This document shows positions 22,819-33,215 of a stretch of DNA of 64,000 nucleotides, piece by piece. The notes under the pieces are model-generated. The model had not been told where the DNA came from. It was given only the letters and a program-made list of their open reading frames with translations, and ran no database searches. The number at the start of each line of letters is the position of its first letter. Within the stretch, counting starts at the first letter, position 1. The position numbers and the translations under genes were made by a program. The DNA is from Saccopteryx bilineata (taxonomy: Eukaryota; Chordata; Mammalia; Chiroptera; Emballonuridae). The stretch lies in assembly GCF_036850765.1 (NCBI RefSeq), contig NC_089490.1:290142982-290206981 (forward strand). The letters are read 5' to 3'.

Positions 22819-24074
22819 ATGACACATTTCAACTAAACTAATTATATCAGTATTATTTGAACCTGTTTTTCCTTTGGTTATAAACATCAGCTTTATTTGG
22901 TTATTATTTTATTGATATACAGATTTTGAAAAAAAACACATATCATCATCAAACACACAAATTAATAAACTATACATCAAATCATATGACTAAAAATATA
23001 ATTTTTAGGAAAATATTTTGATCATTTCTCTGTATTTTTATTCTATATGAAATTTCTCCATGTCTTATAAAATAGCCCACAAATTACAGCAGGCAAAAGC
23101 TGAGATCAGAATGCACACATACACTTATATTTCTAATTATCAACACAGGTCAGAAGAGTGTTGGGGAAAAAAAAACTTGGAAAAATATGTGCTTCTCTTT
23201 AGTAGGAAAATTGTCACTTGACATTCAATCTTGTCAGAAAATGGACATGAAAATCTTCATTATCAACTGTGTTATAGCTTTAATCTGCAGGACATGAGTG
23301 GAGAACATCCTTTCAGTGCCGAGGAAGGCTTAAAAAGGAATTTCACCTATGTTAAGATGAAATCTAAAATTTTCATCAAGCTTAAATTTAACTACAAATA
23401 AGGAAAGAATAAAACAATAGTGATATATAAGACATTATTGTAAAATTTCTGTTGTGAATCATTTAGATATTTAAACAATCTTGTTTTGTTTTGATTTTTG
23501 TTTGGATTTTATAATTAGACAAATTGATTGCATTAAATAATAGGTTCTATTTGCAAGTTTCAAGATACTTCATCTAGCTCTTTAAGAACTGATTTATACT
23601 ACCTTAAAATTTATTATTTATGGTTGTTATGCATGTTTAAAATGGTTTACATATAACTTTGAATAGGGCACCTGTAAAGAGTATGCATTCTAAATTTCTT
23701 TAGTGGTCTGTACATAGAAGTTTCTTTGGAAACCCCTAATAAGAGCATCCTTTTACATTGTGAGTTCTAAAAATATTTAATATTGACTAATTTTCTAGAA
23801 ATATAGTAGGTTTAGATAGTTATTTTGAAAAGCTTTTAGAAAAAACTCTACTGGGTTTAGTTAAATTATAATATGGACTACACGTGGTGCTGTAGTTATT
23901 TAAAATCCTTGTTTTCTTTCAACTCCAATATTTGGAACATTTGTTGTCTTCTAATTTGTCTCTTTGATGACTGTCCACATCTTGGAGTTTAGATGTAGCC
24001 TGTCATTTTATCCTGTATAAAAGAACTACTGATAATATTGATGTCAATGTCACACAGAGATTGTTGGCTGTGTT
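22819..24074. other. Unique AT-rich stretch
   Basis: No gene or recognisable repeat. Confidence 0.45.
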
Positions 24075-24091
24075 AAAACTTGTGGAGCTGA

Positions 24092-24499
24092 GGCCCTGGC
24101 CGATTGGCTCAGTGGTAGAGCGTCGGCCTGGCGTGCAGAAGTCCCAGGTTTGATTCCCGGCCAGGGCACACAGGAGAAGCGCCCATCTGCTTCTCCACCC
24201 CTCCCCCTCTCCTTCCTCTCTCTCTCTTCCCCTCCCGCAGCCGAGGCTCCACTGGAGCAAAGATGGCCCGGGTGCTGGGGATGGCTCCTCGGCCCCAGGC
24301 GCTACAGTGGCTCTGGTAGCAACAGAGCGACCCCCCCCCCCCGGGAGGGGCAGAGCATCGCCCCCTGGTGGGCGAGCCGGGTGGATCCCGGTCGGGCGCA
24401 TGCAGTAGTCTGTCTGACTGTCTCTCCCTGTTTCCGGCTTCAGAAAAATACAGGAAAAATAAAAAAAACAACAACAAAAAAAAAAACAAAAAACAAAAA
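24092..24499 (+). mobile_element. Long tRNA-derived SINE, plus strand
   Basis: tRNA-like head with A-box (TTGGCTCAGTGGTAGAGCG) and B-box (GGTTTGATTCCCGGCC); then the SINE body CCAGGGCACACAGGAGAAGC, a CT-rich run, CAAAGATGGCCCGGG, a GC-rich 3' half ending GGATCCCGGTCGGGCGCATG, TTTCCGGCTTCAGAAAAATAC, and an A-rich tail. Perfect 17-bp duplication AAAACTTGTGGAGCTGA at 24075-24091 and 24500-24516. It carries only one copy of the internal GCATCGCCCCCTGGTGG unit. Confidence 0.95.
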
Positions 24500-24954
24500 A
24501 AAACTTGTGGAGCTGAAGTTTTCAACCCAGTCATTAAATGCACTGGGTTGGTACTGGGTTGTGAAGGTAGTAGTAAACTTTCAACAGGATGTAAATAAAA
24601 GAGAAATATTTGTAGAAACTAAAGGAGGCAAATTTTAAGGTAAATATGTAGTAGGCAATTTCTTAGGAAATTGCATTTTGGTAAAAATAAATATTCAACA
24701 AGAAAAGATTAAATAAAACAATATTTTTAAAGTTAAAAAGAGTTTAGTCATCTCCCCCAAAAGCACTTGTAAATTGCTTGATTGTAGGGAAATGCTTTCT
24801 AACTGTAAGTTAAAATCCAGATGCAACAACAGAAAACATTAATAAATTAGACAACAAAGATTTACATGAAAACAAATATTAGCAAATCAAAAGCTATATA
24901 ATAAACTGGAAAGAGTATATCTGTGACCTATATCACATAAATGAATAATAGTTT

Positions 24955-25358
24955 TTTTTGTTTGTTTGTTTTTGTTCTTTTTTTGTATTTTTCTGAAGCT
25001 GGAAACAGGGAGAGACAGACAGACTCCCGCATGCACCCGACCGGGATCCACCCGGCACGCCCACCAGGGGCGAGGCTCTGCCCACCAGGGGGTGATGCTC
25101 TGCCCCTCCGGGGAGTTGCTCTGCCGCGACCAGAGCCACTCTAGCACCTGGGGCAGAGGCCAAGGAGCTATCCCCAGCGCCCAGGCCATCTTTGCTCCAA
25201 TGGAGCCTTGGCTGCGGGAGGGGAAGAGAGAGACAGAGAGGAAGGGGGGGGGTGGAGAAGCAAATGGGTGCTTCTCCTATGTGCTCTGGCCGGGAATCGA
25301 ACCCGGGACTTCTGCACGCCAGGCCGATGCTCTACCACTGAGCCAACCGGCCAGGGCC
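24955..25358 (-). mobile_element. Long tRNA-derived SINE, minus strand
   Basis: Reverse of the same family; the head GGCCCTGGCCGGTTGGCTCA ends at 25358 and the T-rich tail is at the left. Flanked by ATAGTTT on both sides (24948-24954 and 25359-25365). Two copies of the internal CCCTGGTGGGC unit. Confidence 0.93.
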
Positions 25359-25365
25359 ATAGTTT

Positions 25366-26324
25366 ATTTTTGAAACAATATTCTGAGGAAAAAAATGTGT
25401 CAAAATCATAAAGTGATGATTCACCAACAAAGGAAGGAGTATATATTCATATTTATATTAAAATGTGTTCAAAAACATTATTGTGTTGCCAAAATATGAA
25501 TAAATCTCAAAAATATTAGGCTATGAAAATGAATTTAGATACAAAACTCTATATAGTTAATATTTTAATTCATAAGAAATGTCCTAAAAAGGCAAATCTA
25601 TATATAGAGAAAGAAGAATGTAGTTGCCTGGAGCTGTAAGAGGAATGATATTACCAGTAAAAATGGTTATGAGAGATTTCATTGGATTGATAAAATTATT
25701 CTAAAACTAGTTTATGGCAATGTTTGCACAGATGGGTAAATTTACTGAAAATCATCTAATTGTTCACATCAAATAGGTGAGTTTTATAATATGACAATTA
25801 TATCTCAACAAAGTCTTTAAAAAACACAATGTTTGATCTCTCATTTTCACAAAATTGAGTTAAAAAAATAAAAGTTTTTAAACAGAATTTAGAGGCAGTA
25901 TAAAGTACCTAGAACTTGCTGGCTTAAAAATTAACTGCTAAATTTTTCACTTTCTCAGCTCCGTCTTTTCTGACTTATCCATGGTTTTTAAAGTAAGAAA
26001 ATAAAATCCCATGGTAAGCATTATTGCTCTGGTCTGCAGTTAAGTCCTGTTGCTAAGGCCTCTGAATGCCCACAAGACGCCATTGTACTAAAGTGAATGT
26101 AGAGCTCTTAGGGTATGACTGTGCAGTGGCCATGACCAAAGAAGTAGAAATTATGTTCATGGAGAGGCACGTCTCAAAAAGAGAGATGAATATGGCTTTG
26201 CCACAAGTTGCTAACAAAATCATGAAAATATTCAAAGCAGTGAGGCTGCTGCACTGGGCAAAGTGGCAGCAACCTGGATTAAAAGGTCCTGACACACTTT
26301 ATAAGATCAAGTGAACTATCTTCC
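25366..26324. other. AT-rich stretch with an 82-codon reading frame of unknown meaning
   Basis: An open frame at 26066-26314 (plus) has Lys/Met-rich sequence without a family I recognise, and base composition less AT-rich than its surroundings. It could be a fragment of an old retrocopy. I do not call it a gene. Confidence 0.35.
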
Positions 26325-26525
26325 TATGATGGTTAATTTTGTGTGCCATCCTGACTGGGTCATAGGTTGCCCATTATTTGGCTAAACATTATTTCTGGTT
26401 ATGTCAATGAGAGTGTTTCCAAATGAGTCTAACATTTGAACACTCTTTTGTGGATTTCTGGCTTGCAAAGGGCAAATTTTGAAATGATTTCTCAGTCTCC
26501 ATAATTGTGTGAGCCAATTCCCTGT
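26325..26525 (+). mobile_element. Ancient mammalian interspersed repeat, partly deleted
   Basis: TATGATGGTTAATTTTGTG, ATCCTGACTGGG, TGCCCATTATTTGGCTAAAC, GAGAGTGTTTCCAAATGAG and the end CTCCATAATTGTGTGAGCCA plus AATAAATCTCT follow a widespread mammalian repeat that I recognise but will not name. Confidence 0.55.
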
Positions 26526-26529
26526 AATA

Positions 26530-26840
26530 AATCTCTCGACAGGTAGTCATTTGATTTTACATGTAAGTGAAATCATGTGGCACTTGTCTTTTTCTAACTG
26601 GATTATTTCAATTAGCATAATACTCTCCAGGTCCATCAAGGCTGTCACAAAAGGTAAGATTTTCTTCTTTTTTTACAGCTGTGTTGTATTCCATTTTGCT
26701 AATGTACTACAGCATTTTTATCCACTCATCTACTGATGGACAGTTGGGCTGTTTCCAAATCTTGGCTACTGTAAATAAAGCTGTAGTGAACATAACAGTA
26801 CATATATATTTTTGAATTGGTGTTTTGGGGGATAAATATT
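26530..26840 (-). mobile_element. L1 ORF2 C-terminal fragment
   Basis: Reverse-strand counterpart of L1-A 1140-1340: ATTATTTCAATTAGCATAATA, TTCTTCTTTTTTTACAGCTG, ATCCACTCATCTACTGATGGACA, TTGGGCTGTTTCCAAATCTTGG. Diverged and non-coding. Confidence 0.8.
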
Positions 26841-26871
26841 AATGGAGGAAGACTTAACTTGGGGTGGTGAA

Positions 26872-27277
26872 TGTTGCACTCACTGGGTAAAACAAACACT
26901 GGAGACATTTGGAGAGTTTTAGACAAAGTTTTATGGCCAAGAGAAAAAGAAAAAGAAAAAAAAAAAAACAACAAACCTGCGCAGGGGTGAGCTCAGGTGG
27001 CAGTCACCAGAGTCACACCGAGCGCCTACAGTCTAGGGGTTTTTATAGCGTAGCAAGCAAGCGTTCATACAGAAGCTGATGTGGCTGTTAGTCATTAGCT
27101 AGGGAGGTCGTGCGCAGTTACGGGGAGAGTATTACTCAGTGGAGAATTTCAAACATAAACTTCTGATAAGGGTCTCTGACTCAATGCAGGATGTTGCTGA
27201 ACTCTTTGTTCTCAGCATCACAGGGACCTTGTACACTCTTGGCAGCCCCAGCATGTCAGTACTCCTTGAGTCTAACA
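26872..27277 (-). mobile_element. 3' LTR of the broken gammaretrovirus-like ERV
   Basis: About 406 bp, TGTTAGACTC at the 5' end and ...GCAACA at the 3' end (minus strand). A TATA box (CTATAAAAACC; plus-strand TTTTATA at 27041-27047) lies upstream of a poly(A)-signal-like ATAAAA near 26928-26936. The polypurine tract abuts its 5' end exactly, which fixes that boundary. Confidence 0.75.
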
Positions 27278-27293
27278 TTCCCCCATCTCTTTT
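27278..27293 (-). other. Retroviral polypurine tract
   Basis: Minus strand AAAAGAGATGGGGGAA immediately precedes the LTR start TGTTAG. This is the classical plus-strand primer position of a retrovirus. Confidence 0.75.
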
Positions 27294-28101
27294 GGACATA
27301 AATCAAATCCTTGATTCTTCATCAGTGGGGAGAATGGTATAAGGCTGGGGCTCATGAGAATTTTCTACTTTAGCTGTAGCTATAAGATAATTAGGCCAGG
27401 GGTCCTCCATAGTATGTGCTGGTATGCTGATAGTGTACCCTTAGTACTACAAGCTTTACAGACTAATTTCTTTCTGCCTTGCATTTTTCTTCTCTGTACT
27501 AACTTCTTACAACTTGCACAAACCTTCTGCAACTTACACAAACCTTCTGCAACTTACACAAACTTTCAACTTTTATGCACTTTCTTATCCAGGAATAACT
27601 GGCCTTCATAACAACTTGCTTTTCATTTTCTTTTCAAAAGCACCTCTACACCTTATACTTTCTATTATCAAAACCATACAATTTCTTTCTAATTTATCAG
27701 AATTCTTAATTCCTAAAAACCTTAACCTTCAGCGAGGACTAAATCAGTAATAAGTAATCCTCTTTTAAAGATTGCTTTTTACATAATTGAACGACAAGAT
27801 AACCTGGACTTGTTATCTTTGAATATATGTATCCTGATTTATTGATGTCACCCCATTAAAAAATAAAATTATAAAAAAAAAAAAAGATTGCTTTTTGGAG
27901 GTGTCCTTTTCATAAGTAGCCTATTGGACACATGACCAATATTCATAGGTTATTCTATAGTGGTAGCTATGAGCACATACATAACTTTCATTTACCTTAT
28001 AGCTTCTCTCTCAGCCAAGGGACTTATACCCCCTTTCTGTATGACTCATAGCAGTACATGCATCAAACCTCTTAAGATGACTTACTTGGCTTTCCTTTAC
28101 C
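27294..28101 (-). other. Decayed region where env is expected
   Basis: Between the integrase remnant and the polypurine tract. No convincing envelope frame. A tandem repeat of about 22 bp (AACTTACACAAACCTTCTGC unit) lies at about 27508-27567. A 35-codon frame just before the polypurine tract has no recognisable match. Confidence 0.4.
27781..27882 (+). mobile_element. Very short 5'-truncated L1 3' end
   Basis: About 100 bp ending CCTGATTTATTGATGTCACCCCATTAAAAAATA plus an A tail, matching the complement of the L1-A 3' end. Perfect 14-bp duplication AAAGATTGCTTTTT at 27767-27780 and 27883-27896. It sits inside the ERV, so it is younger than it. Confidence 0.85.
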
Positions 28102-28352
28102 TTAGTTTCCCTCCCTCCCCAAAGTCTCCATGCGTGGACCAGTTAACTTCTGGTTTGTGGCTGAAGCAGGGCATGCTGTCCTTCTCAGGGTCAGCTTACA
28201 AGGGTTGGCAGGGTCAGTCTTCACTGTCCACAAAGGTGTTTCTGCTGGGACTGCAAGCTTCAGCCGGCTGCGGTGGACCCAGGCGAGTATGCCTTCTACC
28301 TTGGCAGTAGTGGGAGTTGTCAGGATCATGGTGTCTGGACCCGTCTACGTGG
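28102..28352 (-). pseudogene. Gammaretroviral pol remnant: integrase C-terminal domain
   Basis: Frame with GPDTMILTTPT then KVEGILAWVH and, further on, WTVKTDPANPCKLTLRR. These match the GPY/F-like turn, the TTPTAVKVxGIxxWIHxSxxK segment and the NPLKLRL segment of gammaretrovirus integrase C-termini. Only about 80 residues remain; the catalytic core is absent. Upstream pol is deleted, since protease lies only a few hundred bases away instead of several kilobases. Confidence 0.75.
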
Positions 28353-28489
28353 GAGTCAGTCCTTGGGTGGTGTACTGCTAGAAATGCCTCTTGGACAGTC
28401 TTTGAACAGTTTGCTGAGTAACCTATAAAACCTGTAAGTACTTAGGGAAAGGGTGTTACATTTCTACACTTTGCAGTTAGAGTTTAAGT

Positions 28490-28900
28490 CCGAGTGACTA
28501 CTGCTTCTAGCTGGAATTAGCAGCAGGTCCCAGCCTATAATAGGCATGGGGCATTGAGATAAGAGAAATAAAGGAGACACTAAACATAAAGCAATAAAAC
28601 CAGACTGTCAATACCCACAGTAGAGATCTTTGAGGGATAAATAAAACTCAAATATTCAAGCAAGGCATAGTAGATGGCCCTTGTGTTTACAAGAAATGAG
28701 ATTAGCTTATCTGCTACTTGGAAGAAATACCTTAGGCTCCTGAACGATGTCCTTAGGCCTTCAGTGGCAATTCCCAGCATGCTGGGCAAGGTCAGGTCAC
28801 AGGTAGCTGGAGCAGGGCTAGAAGAGACTGAACCCTCCCTCCATGGAGCAAGGGGGCAGCTTACCTTCTCATGTCCCTCTTTCCACAGCACAGGTGTGTC
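28490..28900 (-). pseudogene. Gag nucleocapsid / protease remnant
   Basis: The frame from 28891 has WKEGHEKVSCP, resembling the second half of a CCHC zinc knuckle (the first cysteines are lost), followed about 50 residues later by ISFLVNTRAIYYAL, which aligns with the retroviral protease active-site motif LVDTGA. Here Asp is Asn and Gly is Arg, so the site is dead. After it comes YPSKISTVGID, then a stop; a later frame holds a relic of the family's GRDLL-like motif. The protease call is firmer than the nucleocapsid call. Confidence 0.6.
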
Positions 28901-28970
28901 AACCGGTGGGGCCCGGAAGCCTGGCAGGCTTCAGTTCAATGACCTTTCTTTCCACTCTGGAGCAGGGCCT

Positions 28971-29747
28971 TGATGACAGCTATAAAGCAAGCCCCTTAGG
29001 GCGCTGGAGCCAAAAGTTGGTATTTCCTGACTTCTTTTGGGCTGTAAAGCCAGCAGTCAGGGCCAGGGCCACCACTATCAAAGCAGCCCAGCCTATGCAG
29101 GTTCGCATTGGATTCGGACAGTCGGTAAAGAAACCATGGAGCCAAAAACTGGTGGGCCATAGTCTTTAATCTAGCTTGCACCCAGCGGGCAAGTAAAAAT
29201 ACACACTGGGCTCCAAAACCCAGTCACATTCAGTGCTCACAAAGCTACTGACTTATCCGAGTTTCCTAGAATCAAAGGTTTCTAGCTCACCAGCCTTATT
29301 CTCCTCAGTTCCCCATCTCCTTCCTTATCCCAGATACAAACTCTGTACAAACTGGCATCTCACTCAGCACTCCACCATCTTGGCTGCTTTTCCTGGCCTT
29401 CTCCACGTGGCCTCCTCCCACTGCTGGCTCTATTCTCTCTGCTCTCTCACGCTAACCTCAGGAACCAAGAGCGCCAGCTCCCGCTCCGACCCCATTTTAT
29501 AGTGTAGAAATCCAAACCCTTAATCCAATATACATAATAGGGAAGTCTCTAATACAAATTCACTTCTCTGAGGCATGATTGGATTGTACCACCCCACATC
29601 AAAAAAGGGTGGGAAAGGCCCAATCCCAAAACCAAGCCCCAGGCTACAAGGATTCTCAACACACATTAATATCACCTGGGTGGCGGCCTCCTCGTGGGCA
29701 GCGTAATCTTTAACAAAGTGAGCATAATACATTTTTTCTGCCCAACA
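28971..29747 (-). mobile_element. ERV LTR, copy A of a three-copy family
   Basis: Minus-strand LTR starting TGTTGGGCAG at 29747 with a TATA box (CACTATAAAATGGGG, plus strand near 29497-29510), then a poly(A)-signal variant ATTAAA and GGCCCACCA. Aligns with 57051-57734 (copy C) and the transduced copy B at 43656-45118. The lower boundary at 28971 is estimated from alignment with copy C. Confidence 0.7.
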
Positions 29748-30690
29748 TGGGCCTTATTTGCCTTTTCTGTTACTTCCTTGGTCATTATAGACCTTAAAAG
29801 CCATGCTCAGAAGATCTCACTGAGGGACTTGACTAAGAGAACAAAATTGGGAATACAACAACAAATCCTTGGTACAAAAAGGAAGTCTTTGTACTTGACA
29901 GACTATACAATCCTATTATGGCTAAAGCAGTGGGTTTAGAAGGGGCCGTATTCCCTAAATCTTCTCCTCGGGTCTAGCTCCAGATAGGAGGCGGGGATTC
30001 CCCGGAGCCAAAGTAGAGGAGGGCAGGGGCTGTAGCAAGGTGATGATAACCTCTAGCTTACTGCGCTGTTATCTTTTGCCTCACTAAGCAGTGGCTCAGC
30101 CCTTGAGCCAGTGCCCAAGGGGGAGGGGCAAGTGCCTGAAACTGTGAGGGGAGTCTGCCACTTCTCCTGCAGCCAGCTACAGCCTGGCTGCCTTTTCTTT
30201 CTCTACCTCTGCTGCTATACTGGCTGCATACTGACCATGCCACCTGCCTGCAGGTGGGTGCTGGTGATAGTACGCTAGACTCTCTATGTTTTCTATGGGT
30301 CTAGCAATCCTTGGTTTGGCCAGTCTGCTCTTAAGTTGGCCATTCTAGTAGCAGACAAACAAACCAAATATACACACAAAACAAACAAAACTTCTAAACC
30401 AAAACCAAAGGGAGAAGGCAGCGTCCTGCGTTCTCCAACCAACCGGGTGGGGAGAAATCAGGTGGCGTCCCGCCTGCTCCACTACACCCTTTTCTAGCCA
30501 GAGCTCTGTTTCCAAATATTCACAGAGGAAGCTTATTTACCAAAAGCTTCCTTACCAAACAGTCTCAAGACTCCAAATGTTTCAAATCAGCCAAATTCAG
30601 TTTCCAAACGGCAACTGCCGGAGGCTGGCCAGCTACCAAAGTCTGCTGCAGCCCACTCCGTGAGGAGGGGTCTTACACGGCCAATCTCAC
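29748..30690 (-). mobile_element. Probable internal sequence of the LTR-A element, non-coding
   Basis: The part adjoining the LTR matches sequence next to copy B (ACCAAGGA..GT..ACAGAA), so it is element-internal and not host DNA. Repeated GC-rich blocks (GCGTCCTGCGTTCTCC and GCGTCCCGCCTGCTCC at about 30420-30480) resemble an untranslated leader. No frame has a recognisable domain. Confidence 0.45.
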
Positions 30691-30980
30691 TGGGGGCCTC
30701 CATCTTCCTTAAATACTTTTTCAGCTTCTTGGCCGATGCGGGTTCTTTCTTCTGTTGTGAACAGAGTGTGCAAAAGCTGCTGACAATCATCCCAAGTTGG
30801 TTGATGGGTCCTGAAAACAGTCTCAAGCAAAGAAATTAACCCCTGGGGTTTCTCTGAAAACAACGGGGTCTGCTGTTTCCAATTATAAAGGTCACTAGTA
30901 GAGAAAGGAATATAAATCATTCGTGATGGTGCGTGTGGTCCTTCATCTAGTGGGGGCAGCACCTCCCTAAGAGGTAACAT
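30687..30980 (-). pseudogene. Gammaretroviral gag remnant: capsid N-terminal part
   Basis: About 97 codons open. Key motifs: [32 protein letters not shown] and [17 protein letters not shown]. The last is diagnostic of the p30 capsid of gammaretroviruses (major homology is not reached). Ends in frame after EDGGPQ, where the inserted LTR element begins. Matrix and p12 are absent; a run of 12 C at 31021-31032 lies in what would be the proline/glycine-rich region. Not functional. Confidence 0.85.
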
Positions 30981-31075
30981 TGGGGCACTTCCAGCAAAGG
31001 GAGGTTGAGCATTAGCGGTTCCCCCCCCCCCCGAGTGTGGGGAGGACTCTGGACATTCTCGGACACAGTTGAATC

Positions 31076-32704
31076 TGGCTCAGTTGATGTGTTCATAGTA
31101 TATAATTATTTTCTTAAGCAACTAATATTTTGCTATTTTTAAATAAACTATCATAACATTTATGTACAGACCATTTATTCTTACATCAAATTAAACTACA
31201 TTATTTAAAAGCTATTAGCTCTAACTTATAAATGTTATTCCAACAATATATAAGAAGGTCAACTCTAAACTATTCTGTTCTATTTTATTTTATTTTATTT
31301 TATTTAGAAAACAACCAATATTTTAAATGACTGCTAGTTTTTAGATAACATATATTGTGCCATTTAAGTGCATAAAGTTATGAATTTTAAATAAAAAAAG
31401 AAAAATTATGCGTGTTTGAAACTATTTAGCAAAATATTTATATAACTATAGATATTTTTATTTCCCAGAAAAGGTCATTTGAGTGTAAATATGACATTGT
31501 AAAAAGTATGACTGTGGTGAAACAAAATCAATTTTAAACTATTTATCACATAGGAATAAAAGTCTATGTTTATCCTCATTCTCATTATCAGTTAATTCAG
31601 TCATGTCTGTGTAATTATTGGTTCTGAATATGACCTTCTTTTCTTTTCAAGCAGTTAACCTTTTTCTGTGTACTCATGCATGAGATATGAAGCTTATTTT
31701 ATCTTTAGTTTTAGATTGAAACGTGTATTTAATAGTGAAAAATTCCACAGTCTATGTTTAAGACATAAGAAATATTTTTTGTTTGAATTTAGTTAATAAA
31801 TATTATTATTATATCTTTGTTGTTAAATTAGAACATGGGTTTAAAACATATATTTTGTTTAGTTTCTGTACATCAAACCCTATGTTAAACATATATCCAT
31901 TGAAGAACTTTGTCTATGCTGTTATAATCTTACATTTTCTGCTTCTGTTTTAACCACAGAGCTCATTATTATTATTTCATAGGTAATCTGGTGATTCTTT
32001 TATTACTGAACCCATTTCTATCCAGACACATTATCCAACTGATGCAAGCAAAGTCAACAATTCTTCTGCCATCAAGAATGTCCAGGGGAGAAATAGATAT
32101 CAAGCTATGTTTACAAAAGTGCTCATATGGACACATGCCAAGTTCTGAAGAAGTCCCTCTCAAAGTGTTATCTCAAAGATAGAAAGGTTCATTTCTGGAG
32201 CTTATCACACAACAAGTAGTAGATGAGGTAACTAATACTTTTTTCTTCAGTCACCACAAATCTGAGGAGGTCAGTTTTTTTAGTAGAGCTAAGTGTTAAT
32301 ACAATATCTTACCAAAATAACAACCATGAGTCAAATGATTTTGTCTCTCTCTTCCTCTTCTGAGCTTTCTACTTATACAGGTAGAAAACAGTTGAGACTT
32401 ATGGGTCACAGTGTAAGTTATCAACTTATAGAAAGTGTCTACCAAGTCTGAGGATGAGATTACAGTGGCAGTGTATCTTCTGTTTTGTTTTGTATCCTAT
32501 TTAACTATTTTAGGACAATAAGATAATTTACTCAAGACTCATGATTATGTAAAAAAAACTAAAATTGTATGCAGTGTTTATTGTAAAAATAAAATACATA
32601 TTGGTATATTAGAGTTTTTAAAATTTTTTATTAAATACAAATTAAGAAATCTAACTAAAAAGAAATAGGATAACATCAGATGTAAAGTGAAATAAAATAT
32701 GAAT
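31076..32704. other. Unique AT-rich stretch with a TTTTA microsatellite
   Basis: A TTTTA repeat lies at about 31277-31304. No gene recognised. Confidence 0.5.
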
Positions 32705-33215
32705 TATAAAGACAGCATATTAATTTTTTATTGCTGGTGTTACAAGTTATCACCAATTCAGTGATTTTAAACAAAGTAACTGTAATAGCTTACAGTTCTG
32801 TAGGTCACATCAAACACAGGTCTTATTTGGCTAAAATCAATGAGTTGGCATTGTTGCATTCTCTTTTGAGAGTCTATGGGAGAATACATCTTTGACTTTT
32901 CCAGTTTTTTTAGGTCACCACTAACCCTGGCTCCTTTTCATCATTTTCAGGGCAGTGACTAATAAACTCATAAACCTCACTGATTTCATTCCAGAGTACA
33001 CCTTCCTTTGACCACAGCTGGAATGGTTTTCTGCCTTTAAAAATTTATGTGTTTAGGTTGTAACCACTTTGGTAAATCAGGATAATCTCCCCCTCCTCAA
33101 CTCAATCTTATTTCCATCTTAATCACATTTACTAAGTCTCTTGACCTGAAAGGTAATGTATTTATTGGTTCTATAACGTTTAGGGAGGACATTATCCAGT
33201 CCACCTCAGACTATT
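32705..33215 (-). mobile_element. MLT1-like MaLR LTR, minus strand
   Basis: Plus strand starts TATTAATTTTTTATTGCTGG and contains TTACAGTTCTGTAGGTCA, GGCTAAAATCAA, GGATAATCTCCCCC, TTAATCACATTTACTAAGTC and ends with CATTATCCAGTCCACC, the reverse of a mammal-wide MLT1-class LTR. Confidence 0.7.

Larger units (their letters stand above)
26872..31075 (-). mobile_element. Broken class I (gammaretrovirus-like) endogenous retrovirus
   Basis: In minus-strand order: a capsid (gag) fragment at 30980-30687, an inserted foreign LTR element (about 28971-30690), a nucleocapsid/protease remnant (about 28900-28490), an integrase C-terminus (28352-28102), a non-coding stretch that should be env, a polypurine tract (27278-27293) and a 3' LTR (26872-27277). 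The gene order fits a single colinear provirus whose 5' LTR, matrix and most of pol (RT, RNase H, most of integrase) are missing. All reading frames are short and broken. A 100-bp truncated L1 is inserted at 27781-27882. Confidence 0.7.

Noticed and set aside
24092..24175. tRNA gene-like head with A and B boxes
   Set aside because: It is the promoter part of a SINE: no proper cloverleaf closure or discriminator end, continued into the SINE body, flanked by a target duplication.
24003..25411. Reading frames of 60-160 codons over the long SINEs (also at 37.3, 45.5, 61.7, 63.0 and 63.7 kb)
   Set aside because: They recur in every SINE copy, on both strands and in shifting frames. They are tRNA-derived SINE sequence.
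27508..27567. Short direct repeats that could suggest a CRISPR-like array
   Set aside because: They are about 22-bp units in direct tandem without spacers, inside a decayed ERV in a mammalian genome.
28674..29169. Plus-strand frames opposite the ERV remnants
   Set aside because: The readable retroviral motifs are all on the minus strand; these are shadows.
29520..29732. 70-codon frame in the LTR A upstream part
   Set aside because: It lies in U3 of an LTR and is not preserved in copies B and C.
30058..30243. 61-codon Ser/Gly-rich frame between LTR A and the capsid remnant
   Set aside because: No recognisable retroviral motif; short and in GC-richer leader-like DNA.
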